Below, in pieces: positions 1-7,452 of a stretch of 64,000 nt of DNA. A program made the position numbers and the translations under genes. Below the pieces are notes generated by a model. The model made no database searches and was not told where the DNA came from. It worked only from the letters and a program-made list of their open reading frames with translations. Where the stretch lies: the NCBI GenBank assembly GCA_023415795.1, contig JAEZJG010000024.1:44293-108292 (forward strand), in the 5' to 3' direction. The stretch comes from Bacillota bacterium. GTDB taxonomy: Bacteria > Bacillota > Clostridia > Christensenellales > SZUA-584. Each line of letters starts with the position of its first letter. Position 1 is the first letter of the stretch.

Positions 1-320
1 ATCACCAAACGGCGCTTGGCACTCAAGGAAAGTATATCGTCGATAAGCCCCATCATCGTGACGCCGGAGATGCCGATCAGGAATGCGATAACAATGTTTA
101 GTTTAAGTCCGTCCACAAAGAAGACGATGAAAATAACGGTTGCGGCGATGGTAGCCAAAAAAATGGCAACTCCGCCCATCAAAGGCATGGGTTCGCTGTG
201 TGCCTTGCGCGGGTTGGGCATGTCCATAATCTTAAATTTCCGCGATGCTGCGATCATCAGCGGGGTGAATCCCAAGGAAAGCACCAGCGCGGTTAATGTT
301 GAGATTAAAAAAACAAGCAT
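1..320 (-). CDS. WecA/TagO/MraY-family glycosyl-1-phosphate transferase, N-terminal part
   Basis: The gene is cut by the left window edge; about 106 N-terminal residues are visible from the ATG at 320. They show an N-terminal membrane helix, then KAHSEPMPLMGG (near residue 39), which matches the conserved cytoplasmic KAH.xPxPxxGG motif of polyprenyl-phosphate N-acetylhexosamine-1-phosphate transferases. A further helix precedes GLIDDILSLS, the DD catalytic motif. Such enzymes start wall teichoic acid or other envelope glycan synthesis by loading a sugar phosphate onto undecaprenyl phosphate in the membrane. MraY is less likely because the motif wording fits WecA/TagO better, but the C-terminal part needed to decide is outside the window. 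Confidence 0.82.
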   Translation of the reverse strand, partial: MLVFLISTLTALVLSLGFTPLMIAASRKFKIMDMPNPRKAHSEPMPLMGGVAIFLATIAATVIFIVFFVDGLKLNIVIAFLIGISGVTMMGLIDDILSLSAKRRLV

Positions 321-459
321 TTATTTCATGTTAACGCGCGGCGAATCCGGCGTTAGACTCCCTTTTATCATTCATTTATGCTCAATATTATAAGTGAGGT
401 AGCAGGCAATGTCAACGAAACAGCGCAGCATGTTACGGATATATTACTTCAAATAAATA

Positions 460-488
460 CAGCCGAGGGCGTTAAAACCTCCGGCTGT
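460..488 (-). terminator. Intrinsic terminator of araD
   Basis: On the minus strand ACAGCCGGAGG pairs with CCTCGGCTGT around a short loop and is followed by ATTTATTT, 21 bases past the araD stop. Confidence 0.75.
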
Positions 489-508
489 ACCCAAATGGCT
501 CAATAACT

Positions 509-1198
509 CTATTTTTGGCCGTAATAAGCGTTTTTACCGTGCTTGCGCAAATAGTGCTTGTCCAACAGCTCCTGACCCATCACAGCTTCGGCGTTCAGAG
601 ACAGTGCGTTGCTGGCCATCTCTGCCACGAAGTCTAGCACGAGGGCGTTCTCAACGGCGTGAGCTGCATCGCTTCCCCACGTAAAAGGACCGTGGTTATT
701 TACCAGCACAGCCTGCACCATTGCGGGGTCTAGCTTCTGCTGACGGAAAGTTTCCACAATAACCCGGCCTGTTTCCAGCTCGTAGCCGCCCTGTATTTCG
801 TCCACGGTCAGCTTGCGCGTAACGGGTACGTCGCCGTAAAAATAGTCGGCATGGGTGGTGCCAAGGAAGGGCAGACTGCGCCCCGCCTGTGCCCAGATGG
901 TGGCCCATTTGGAGTGGGTATGCACCACCGCGCCGGTACCAAACTCCTTGTAGATTTCGATGTGGGTGTCGGTGTCGGAGGAGGGGCGGTATTCACCCTC
1001 AACCACCTTGCCGGATAAGTCAAGCACCACCATGTGCTCCGGCTTCATTACGTCGTAAGACACGCCGCTCGGCTTAATGACCACAAGACCGCTCTCTTTG
1101 TCGATAGCGCTTACATTACCCCATGTTAAAATGACCAGACCGTATTCCACCAGCTTCAGGTTCGCATCACATACTTCTTTTTTTAATTGTTCCAGCAT
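509..1198 (-). CDS. araD: L-ribulose-5-phosphate 4-epimerase
   Basis: This 229-residue protein matches the class II aldolase/adducin family at the usual length of AraD (E. coli AraD has 231). It interconverts L-ribulose 5-phosphate and D-xylulose 5-phosphate, feeding arabinose carbon into the pentose phosphate pathway. Visible motifs are the N-terminal GLVILTWGNVSA phosphate-binding region, the zinc ligands in HTHSKWA near residue 95, and NNHGPFTWG carrying the third His near residue 170. I chose the ATG at 1198 because AGAAAGGA precedes it, while the longer reading frame from 1294 would start inside the promoter. It is a single gene with its own promoter and terminator; no araA or araB lies next to it. 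Confidence 0.93.
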   Translation of the reverse strand: MLEQLKKEVCDANLKLVEYGLVILTWGNVSAIDKESGLVVIKPSGVSYDVMKPEHMVVLDLSGKVVEGEYRPSSDTDTHIEIYKEFGTGAVVHTHSKWATIWAQAGRSLPFLGTTHADYFYGDVPVTRKLTVDEIQGGYELETGRVIVETFRQQKLDPAMVQAVLVNNHGPFTWGSDAAHAVENALVLDFVAEMASNALSLNAEAVMGQELLDKHYLRKHGKNAYYGQK

Positions 1199-1265
1199 GG
1201 CTGTAATATCCTTTCTATGAGCCCTATAGGGCATTCTTTCTAATATTTGATAAATGATATGTATA

Positions 1266-1294
1266 ATTATATAGGAGCTGCCATGCGGCGGCAA
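1266..1294 (-). promoter_or_regulatory. Sigma-A promoter of araD
   Basis: Read on the minus strand: TTGCCG at 1294-1289, a 17-base spacer, then TATAAT at 1271-1266, about 65 bases before the araD start codon. Confidence 0.7.
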
Positions 1295-1337
1295 GAGTGT
1301 TTATTCCATATGAAGTTAAATGCATATTAAAAACGAA

Positions 1338-1366
1338 CTGACAATCGCATAAAAATGTGTTATAAT
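1338..1366 (+). promoter_or_regulatory. Sigma-A promoter of the DUF3788-like gene
   Basis: CTGACA at 1338-1343, a 17-base spacer and a perfect TATAAT at 1361-1366. Transcription would begin near 1373, which rules out the in-frame ATG at 1355 as a start and supports the ATG at 1394. Confidence 0.75.
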
Positions 1367-1393
1367 GGAAGGGTAAACACACGAGTAGATAAA

Positions 1394-1819
1394 ATGGACG
1401 TTATACACAACCCCAATGTGGTTCCAAATATGTCGGCAATTAGAGCGACGATGTCACAGGCGGCGCAAGAGCGCTGGTGCAGTTTGACGGCGCATATTGA
1501 AGAGACGTACAAATCCGAACCGCTGATCGTGTATAGCATGTGCTCCGGTCAGTCGGGCTGGAATGTAAAATATAAGAAGGGGAGCAAGGCGCTATGTACG
1601 CTGTACCCCGAGCCGGACAGCTTTATCGCGTTAGTGGTGCTGGGGCAGGCAGACCTCGTGAAGCTGGACGCTGTACGACCCGCTTATACACCGTATGTGC
1701 TGGAGTTGGCGGATGGCGCGCGGCTGTTCAACAATACAAAATGGCTGATGCTCCGTGTAACGGACGACGTCGTACTGGACGACGTTCAAAAGCTGCTGCG
1801 CCTAAAGCTGGCTAATTGA
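1394..1819 (+). CDS. DUF3788-like small cytosolic protein
   Basis: A 141-residue protein without signal peptide or membrane segment. The middle part, SGWNVKYKKGSKALCTLYP and the following hydrophobic strand, resembles DUF3788 proteins, whose role is unknown; related folds are seen in small-molecule-binding and DNA-alkylation-response proteins. The start at 1394 follows from the promoter just upstream; the ribosome site is poor (GGAAGGG lies about 20 bases away). It forms a single-gene unit between araD and a shared terminator. The family call rests on recalled pattern similarity, so it is only moderate. Confidence 0.6.
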   Translation: MDVIHNPNVVPNMSAIRATMSQAAQERWCSLTAHIEETYKSEPLIVYSMCSGQSGWNVKYKKGSKALCTLYPEPDSFIALVVLGQADLVKLDAVRPAYTPYVLELADGARLFNNTKWLMLRVTDDVVLDDVQKLLRLKLAN

Positions 1820-1860
1820 TGTTGATAGATGACAAATTCAAAATGTTATAACCATATAAA

Positions 1861-1901
1861 AAAGTCGCAGCCCTTGATGTGAGATGGGCGGCGGCTTTTA
1901 T
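1861..1901. terminator. Bidirectional terminator between convergent genes
   Basis: AAAGTCGCAGCCC pairs with GGGCGGCGGCTTT (one G-U pair, one bulge). The hairpin has T-rich 3' flanks on both strands, and it serves the DUF3788-like gene (+) and the broken membrane gene (-). Confidence 0.7.
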
Positions 1902-1922
1902 GCTGTAAGATGCAAATCTAAG

Positions 1923-2299
1923 TTAGCTTACAGCTGAAAATGCGCAGGAGAGCGTTATGGAGGCAGCCGCGAATGCGATGAGCGCCAGCGGCGAGAGGAT
2001 AAGCAGCGTTCTACAAGCGCATCATCCGGCATGGTGAGAGTGCCTGCATGCGAAAGCACAATCAGCGCGGAGGTGGGAGCGGAAATCACCACGAGAATGA
2101 GCAAGCGAGCCCGCTCCACGCCGAAACGGTATATCAGCGGCAGCAGTACATACAGGAAAAGCGCGGCGACCACGGACATGGCGTGCGAGGTGAGAATCGT
2201 TTCCGTAAATGTCGAAGTCCCCTTGCGCAGACCGTATAAACAGACCACCAGTCGTTTGAAATCGGCTGACAGGTCTGCTTCTGCGATTGCTGTTTTCAT
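1923..2299 (-). pseudogene. Small membrane protein gene with a frameshift near its 3' end
   Basis: The open frame from 2299 encodes MKTAIAEADLS and then two hydrophobic segments, but its last 15 residues (to a stop at 1955) are an Arg/Ser-rich tail. Shifting frame at about 2010 restores a hydrophobic helix (TLLILSPLALIAFAAASITL) ending at a stop at 1923-1925, just before the shared terminator. This strongly suggests a one-base loss after codon VE. The gene begins 17 bases after panE on the same strand and probably shares its transcript. I do not recognise the family. A sequencing error is an alternative to real decay. Confidence 0.6.
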
Positions 2300-2316
2300 C
2301 TTGCAGGGTTGTTGCG

Positions 2317-3345
2317 TTACAATGCGGCGGATAACTCCGCGTCGTTATAGTTGTCCGGATCTATCTGGCGGCTGCCCGCCTCAACCTCCTTCACCATCCG
2401 CGTGATGCGCGCGTTGACCGGGGTGGGGACGCCCAGTTCCGTACCCTTGCGAGTGATGAAACCGTTGAAGTAATCGATCTCGGTGGGCTTGCCGCGCCCC
2501 AACGATTGCAGGCTGGAGGATTTTAAACGGCGGTATTTGAAGCCAATGAGCCTAATTATCAGATGGCGCTTGATGTCGGCAAAGGTGCCATGTCCGTCCA
2601 CCAGCGCATGATAATCGAGCTTGCCGCCATACGGCTTCACGTCCAGCTTCATTGCGTCCGCAACGGCCATGGCTTCGCGGATGATGGCTGTGAATATATT
2701 GCGTGCCTGTTTAAATTTGAGTATATCGCCCAGATACAGCCCGCTCAGTACGCCCATAGAGGTGATGCACGAGTTGATGACCATCTTCGAATACAGGTCG
2801 GCGACGATGTTGTCGGAAATGCGTGTTTCAATCATGTTGTCCAGCACGGCCTTGAGTGCGGAAACGTCCTTGTTCGGCAGAAATCCGCCGATGACAAAGT
2901 CTCCCTCGGAGGTCATGTTCAAAGTGGTGTCCGGCAACATTGTGGAGCCCCAGCCCACGACGCAGCCCACAGTGCGTTCCTTGCCCACCAGCTCGGACAG
3001 TGTCTCCACGCATATGCCGTTCTGCATCGACACCACGAAGGAATCCGGCTTGAGGAAGGGCAGCACACGACGAGCGGCGTCCGGCATATCATAGGCCTTG
3101 GTGACGAGCAGCACGATATCCTTGGGGCCGGAGAGCTGCTCGATGTCTGCCACAGCCGGAAGCGGTACCCATTGTTCGCCGCGAACTCCTGCGATGTGCA
3201 GCCCCTTGGTTGAAATCTCCTCTGCCCGCTGCGGATATTTGCAGACCAGCTCCACGCTAAACCCTGCCTTGCTTAAATAAGCCGCTGTGATACCGCCGAT
3301 TGCGCCCGCTCCAATCACCGCGACGGTTTGCTTTGCATTGCTCAA
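2317..3345 (-). CDS. panE: 2-dehydropantoate 2-reductase (ketopantoate reductase family)
   Basis: A 342-residue ApbA/PanE protein. An N-terminal Rossmann fold begins with VAVIGAGAIGG (residues 8-18) for NADPH; the central region has VTKAYD and the SMQNG motif that contacts the nicotinamide; the helical C-terminal domain contains KMVINSC, carrying the catalytic Lys, and GKPTEIDYFNG. The reaction reduces ketopantoate to pantoate for coenzyme A synthesis. It is about 40 residues longer than E. coli PanE, mostly in a basic insertion near residues 260-285, so another 2-ketoacid reductase role is possible. A small broken membrane gene follows at 17 bases. Confidence 0.85.
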   Translation of the reverse strand: MSNAKQTVAVIGAGAIGGITAAYLSKAGFSVELVCKYPQRAEEISTKGLHIAGVRGEQWVPLPAVADIEQLSGPKDIVLLVTKAYDMPDAARRVLPFLKPDSFVVSMQNGICVETLSELVGKERTVGCVVGWGSTMLPDTTLNMTSEGDFVIGGFLPNKDVSALKAVLDNMIETRISDNIVADLYSKMVINSCITSMGVLSGLYLGDILKFKQARNIFTAIIREAMAVADAMKLDVKPYGGKLDYHALVDGHGTFADIKRHLIIRLIGFKYRRLKSSSLQSLGRGKPTEIDYFNGFITRKGTELGVPTPVNARITRMVKEVEAGSRQIDPDNYNDAELSAAL

Positions 3346-3462
3346 ACTGATCGCCTCCCACTATGCCTGTTATTATACGTATCTATTATATAAAGTGTAA
3401 GCCATGGTGGGTTATTTGTAAATACGGGATAGAAACTGATGTCAAGAATAATACGCGGCTAT

Positions 3463-3497
3463 AAAAAAGCCCCGCAGCTTTCAATTTACTGCGGGGC
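3463..3497 (-). terminator. Intrinsic terminator of the Na/Pi cotransporter gene
   Basis: Minus strand GCCCCGCAG pairs perfectly with CTGCGGGGC and is followed by TTTTTTA, 20 bases beyond the stop. Confidence 0.85.
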
Positions 3498-3517
3498 GTG
3501 GCATTCGTTGACGAGGT

Positions 3518-5134
3518 TTAGTCTTGGACGACGGAGAACGCTATATTGGTTGCGTGGTCTGCTGCACGCTCCAGCGTGGCCACCAGATTGGTAAACGTTA
3601 CGCCCGTCTGCGGGTCGCAGTTCCGCTCCTGAAGACGGTTGACGTGGTTGTTGAGGAATTCCTTCTTCATGATATCCACTTCGGCCTCCATCGCGTCCAC
3701 CACGGCAAGCCCTGCTTTGTCTCGCTTCTCGAAAACCTCCAAGCTGGCTTTAAGGGTATCCATCGTTCTCTCAGCCATCTTGACGATTTCCGCTTCGGCA
3801 TCCTCAGACATTTTGGCGCGCTTTTCAATCATAGTGAGCGTATACTCGGCGATGTTTTCAGCAAGGTCGCCTATGCGCTCCATATCGATGACGACATGGT
3901 GCAGACTGCCCAGCGTTTTGAGGTCGTGCTCCGACAGGTCGAGACCGCGAAACTCGATCATGTAATGCGTGATGTTGTGGCTGAGATAGTCCACCGTCTT
4001 TTCGATTTCCATGACGCGCTTGCACTTCTGCTCATCTCGGTTAAAGTATGCATCCAGCGAGCGGCGCATATTGCTAACAGCGATATCGCCCATGCGGCTC
4101 AGTTCCTTGAGCGTCTGCTTCAGAGCAATGGAGGGTGTTTGAGCAATGCGTTCGTCCAGATACACCAGCTTCTTTTCAACGCGGTCGGGCATATGCTTCT
4201 CCGGCAGTATGCGCGTGATAATATTGACCATTGGTTTGGCAAACGGGAACAGCAGCAAGGTAACGGTTATGTTGAAAATCGTATGGAAATTTGCGATCTG
4301 ACGGGATACGTTGTCCGGCGAGATGGAGGCTACCCAGCTTATGATTGACGGAAAAATAGCCAGAACAACCAGATATATAATCGTGCCCAAGATATTGAAC
4401 ATCAGGTGGATGCCGGCAGCACGCTTGGAGCTCTGGCTGGTGCCGATGGCGGCAAGGATGGCGGTGATGCATGTGCCAATGTTCTGACCCAGCACCACAT
4501 AGACTGCGGAATCCAGACCGACAAGACCAAGCGCGGCCAGTGCCTGTAGTATGCCGACGGATGCAGACGAGCTTTGTATAACAGCGGTAAAGATTGCGCC
4601 GAACAGCACGCCCACCACCGGGTTTTTAAAGCTGACAAGAAGATTGCGAAACCCTTCAACCTCACGTAAAGGTTCCATCGCCTGAGACATCAGCGAGATG
4701 CCAAGAAAAAGTATGCCAAAGCCCAAAACGATCTCGCCGACCCGGACAAAAGTGCGCTTTTTGATGAAAACAGTGAACAGCATGCCGATAAAGAGTATCA
4801 GCGGCGCGATGTCGGCAAGGTCGAACGCGATAAGCTGAGCGGTAATTGTAGTACCAATGTTTGCGCCCATGATGACACCAGTGGCTTGCAGCAGCGTCAT
4901 CAGTCCCGCATTAACAAAACCGACGACCATGACAGTCGTCGCAGAAGAGCTCTGTATAATTGCCGTAACACCTGCACCTACCCCGACAGCCGCGAAACGG
5001 TTGCCGGTTAATACCTCAAGCACACGGCGCATGCGGTCACCTGCGGCGTTCTCCAGCCCGTCGGACATCATTTTCATGCCATATAAAAACATGCCCAAAC
5101 CGCCCAGCAGCAAAAACACCGAAAAAATACTCAT
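3518..5134 (-). CDS. Na+/phosphate symporter with C-terminal PhoU-like domain
   Basis: A 538-residue NptA/PNaS-family protein. Two inverted-topology repeats each carry the signature QSSSA (in AIIQSSSATTVMV and AVIQSSSASVGIL) followed by GANIGTTITA and GQNIGTCITA. About eight membrane helices fill residues 1-310. The C-terminal 200 residues are a helical PhoU-like domain (ERIGDLAENIAEYT, ERAADHATNIA). It takes up phosphate with sodium, and the PhoU part may regulate it. The ATG at 5134 is chosen because GGAGGG lies 7 bases upstream; an in-frame start 18 codons earlier has no ribosome site. It is a single gene with its own terminator. Confidence 0.92.
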   Translation of the reverse strand: MSIFSVFLLLGGLGMFLYGMKMMSDGLENAAGDRMRRVLEVLTGNRFAAVGVGAGVTAIIQSSSATTVMVVGFVNAGLMTLLQATGVIMGANIGTTITAQLIAFDLADIAPLILFIGMLFTVFIKKRTFVRVGEIVLGFGILFLGISLMSQAMEPLREVEGFRNLLVSFKNPVVGVLFGAIFTAVIQSSSASVGILQALAALGLVGLDSAVYVVLGQNIGTCITAILAAIGTSQSSKRAAGIHLMFNILGTIIYLVVLAIFPSIISWVASISPDNVSRQIANFHTIFNITVTLLLFPFAKPMVNIITRILPEKHMPDRVEKKLVYLDERIAQTPSIALKQTLKELSRMGDIAVSNMRRSLDAYFNRDEQKCKRVMEIEKTVDYLSHNITHYMIEFRGLDLSEHDLKTLGSLHHVVIDMERIGDLAENIAEYTLTMIEKRAKMSEDAEAEIVKMAERTMDTLKASLEVFEKRDKAGLAVVDAMEAEVDIMKKEFLNNHVNRLQERNCDPQTGVTFTNLVATLERAADHATNIAFSVVQD

Positions 5135-5335
5135 TGAATACCCTCCACCACACATTTGTAAAAAAAGCGTCAAGCTTTTGTTAAGCATACGCTAAATAAT
5201 TATAAGTGATGAAGTCCGCTTTGTCACCCATTAATCCGACGGAAAGATTACTAGAAATATGAGGAAACATAATCGGAATAAGGCTTGCATAGCTGACAAA
5301 TAATAGAGGCTAATGCTACTCATAAAGGAAAGCAT

Positions 5336-5686
5336 ATGGAAAACAAGGGCACAAAAGCGGCGGTGGGTGCAGCTTCCGGTTTCATCGCGGGATTGTTTGG
5401 TTCGGGCGGCGGCATTGCCGTGGTGGAGGGCTTAGAGCGCACGGGCACGGAGGAGCGCCGGGCACACGCGGCGTCGCTCGGCGTGATATTTCCAATATCC
5501 GCGCTGTCGGCGGTGCTGTATGGCACGGGCGGCTATGTGCCGCTCGAAGACACTCTCTGGCTGTGCGTCGGTGCGGCAGTGGGCGGCGTAATCGGCGCAC
5601 TGTTTTTGCGGCGCGTGGGAGTGCGGCTGCTGAACAACATATTCACGGCGCTCATGCTGGCTTCAGGAATAAGGCTGCTGTTATGA
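5336..5686 (+). CDS. TauE/SafE (TSUP) family exporter, first half-size subunit
   Basis: At 116 residues this is half the usual TSUP length (about 250). It has four hydrophobic segments and the glycine-rich GLFGSGGGIAVVEG turn at residues 19-32 typical of TSUP helix 1. TSUP proteins export sulfite, sulfonates or related anions. Its stop overlaps the start of a second half-size TSUP gene by four bases (ATGA), so the two are translationally coupled and presumably form one transporter as a heterodimer. The substrate cannot be told from the sequence. Confidence 0.82.
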   Translation: MENKGTKAAVGAASGFIAGLFGSGGGIAVVEGLERTGTEERRAHAASLGVIFPISALSAVLYGTGGYVPLEDTLWLCVGAAVGGVIGALFLRRVGVRLLNNIFTALMLASGIRLLL

Positions 5687-6081
5687 TCGTGTACGCGCTG
5701 CTGGGTGTGGTGTTTGGCATCGTAGGCGGTATGGGGTTGGGCGGCGGTATCGTGCTGATACCTGCGTTGACGCTGCTGATGGGCGCAGAGCAGCATACAG
5801 CACAGGGTATGACGCTGTTCGCCTATCTCCCGATGGCGTTGGCAGCGCTGGTGATGCATATACGTAACAGGCAGATACGAATAAAGCCGGTGCTGTTTCT
5901 GACCGGCTTCGGGTGCGTAGGCGGCGTGCTGGGCTACTGGCTGGCGACCGCACTGGCGGGGGAGACGCTGCGCATTATATTTGCTGTGTTCCTGATCGGC
6001 GCGGGACTGCTGCGCGCGTGGCGGCAAGAAATAAGCCCGCGGCTGAAAAAAAGAAAGGAAGCTAAACCAAAGTGGCGATAA
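5683..6081 (+). CDS. TauE/SafE (TSUP) family exporter, second half-size subunit
   Basis: A 132-residue protein with four hydrophobic segments and the matching helix-1 motif GGMGLGGGIVLIPAL. The start ATG at 5683 overlaps the stop of the first half. The Lys/Arg-rich C-terminus places the tail in the cytoplasm. The last 20 bases overlap tail to tail with the AEC permease gene on the other strand, and no terminator separates them. A split TSUP pair is consistent with the internal duplication known for this family; the alternative is a nonsense break of a fused ancestor, but the ATGA coupling argues for a functional arrangement. Confidence 0.82.
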   Translation: MIVYALLGVVFGIVGGMGLGGGIVLIPALTLLMGAEQHTAQGMTLFAYLPMALAALVMHIRNRQIRIKPVLFLTGFGCVGGVLGYWLATALAGETLRIIFAVFLIGAGLLRAWRQEISPRLKKRKEAKPKWR

Positions 6082-6988
6082 CCGCAAAAGCTGCGATTGA
6101 CAGAATGGTAGACAATGACAGCGTGGCTGAAACATACGCGCTCTCGCTGTCGTCCTCTACGTACACCGGCAGCACGTAAGGCGGCGGCAGCATGAACATC
6201 AGCACGAACGCCCATTTCAGCGATTCACTCATCGGCATCAGTGCACCCAATCCAAAGACGACGGCCGCGCCAAGCAGCACCATGACCGCAAAGCGCGCCG
6301 CCACGGCGGCCAGTGCCGCACCAATCCCGGAGCGGCTGAACTGCAGCTCGAAGCCGACCACAAACAATATAACGACAGCAGTGGGGGCAGCGATAAAATC
6401 GAACGCGTGTGAGACGATGTTTCCGGCGGGGGTGCTGCCCAGCAACGCGCCAAGGCCGGTGGCACCGATGATGACGCCCAGCACGATTGTGACCATTACA
6501 GGCGATTTCGCCATGGATTTCAGCGTATGCCCGAACGAGACACCCTCGCCCTTCTTGAGTAGCGACAGGAACACGGTGAAAACGAACAGCACCTGACCCA
6601 AGTCTACCATCGCGAAGCTGGCGATTTTGTCTGCGCCGAACAGCAGTGTATACAGTGCGTAGCCCAGCATACCCGCTTCAAAGCCCGTCAGCAGGAAGGG
6701 CGATGTGCGCATACGGGAGTGTGCTGCGCGTTTGAACAAGAAGCCAATACCCAGTGCAGTCAGGCAGACGCAGAACATGGCGACAGTGATGATAATGTTA
6801 TCGAGACTGTACGACGAACTGTAGAAAGCCTTGAACAGAACCGCGGGCAGTGTGATGTTGACAACCAGCGCTTTGAGACCATCCACACCCTCCTTCTTGA
6901 TGATACCAGTCCGGCGGCAAAGCATGCCGATGGGCAACATCAGCAGCACCGGCAATATCATTTGTATCACACCGAACAGTTTCTCCAT
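6062..6988 (-). CDS. AEC family (auxin efflux carrier-like) permease
   Basis: A 308-residue membrane protein with about ten hydrophobic helices in two five-helix blocks and a central hydrophilic loop (SLLKKGEGVSFGHTLKS near residue 150). The first block contains the PVLLMLPIGMLCRRTGII pattern found in bacterial AEC permeases. Characterised bacterial members move malate, malonate or other organic acids; the substrate here is unknown. The ATG at 6988 is chosen because GGAGG stands 6 bases upstream; two earlier in-frame Met codons overlap that site. No neighbouring gene shares its transcript. Confidence 0.82.
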   Translation of the reverse strand: MEKLFGVIQMILPVLLMLPIGMLCRRTGIIKKEGVDGLKALVVNITLPAVLFKAFYSSSYSLDNIIITVAMFCVCLTALGIGFLFKRAAHSRMRTSPFLLTGFEAGMLGYALYTLLFGADKIASFAMVDLGQVLFVFTVFLSLLKKGEGVSFGHTLKSMAKSPVMVTIVLGVIIGATGLGALLGSTPAGNIVSHAFDFIAAPTAVVILFVVGFELQFSRSGIGAALAAVAARFAVMVLLGAAVVFGLGALMPMSESLKWAFVLMFMLPPPYVLPVYVEDDSESAYVSATLSLSTILSIAAFAVIATLV

Positions 6989-7114
6989 GGGCATCCTCCG
7001 TAGTGTATACATATTATTCTAAAAACAATTGTATCAGCCAATACGGGTTGCCGCAACGGGTTTTGGGGCAAATGCCCGAATTAGCCGAACTGCAATTTTT
7101 GCTTCAAATGATAG

Positions 7115-7143
7115 TTGACAGTCAATAAAACGGATAATATAAT
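7115..7143 (+). promoter_or_regulatory. Consensus sigma-A promoter of the T-box transcript
   Basis: TTGACA at 7115-7120, a 17-base spacer and TATAAT at 7138-7143, a perfect match in both hexamers. The transcript would start near 7150, immediately ahead of the T-box leader. Confidence 0.88.
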
Positions 7144-7149
7144 AAGTAG

Positions 7150-7427
7150 TAATTACACAATTTTAGGCTGTGATGGGGCCAGTAGCGTTGATAAGCCGTC
7201 GCAAAGAGAGCCGCCGCTTGGTGCGAGGCGGACGCGGCTATGCGTGAAACTCACCCCGGAGCTTCGGAGCTGACAGATATGGATAGTATCTCAGGCTTCG
7301 ACGAACCGCCTCCGCGTTATGGGAGGACGGGCGTGCATGCGCCCTGATGAGCTGGCGGCATATTGCCGCAAGCAGAGTGGTACCGCGAAACCTTTCGTCT
7401 CTGTATGGACGAAGGGATTTTTTATTT
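7150..7427 (+). promoter_or_regulatory. T-box leader, probably sensing uncharged tRNA-Leu
   Basis: The leader has the T-box hallmarks in order: a stem I region with AAAGAGAGCC and TTGGTGCGAGG, a GTGAAACTCACCCCGGAG segment, the T-box AGAGTGGTACCGCG at 7374-7387, and a terminator hairpin (CCTTTCGTC at 7391-7399 with GACGAAGGG at 7408-7416) followed by ATTTTTTATTT. The likely specifier is CTC at 7250-7252, read as Leu because the usual ACC follows it. The antiterminator bulge TGGT would pair with an ACCA tRNA end, in line with the A discriminator of tRNA-Leu. ACT (Thr) is the alternative specifier. Low charging of the tRNA would allow read-through into the acyl-CoA synthetase gene. Confidence 0.88.
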
Positions 7428-7452
7428 ACAGGAAATTTTTAGGGGGTTTGTT

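Noticed and set aside
16..393. 125-codon plus-strand frame at the left edge
   Set aside because: It overlaps the WecA/TagO-like gene, whose catalytic motifs are on the minus strand.
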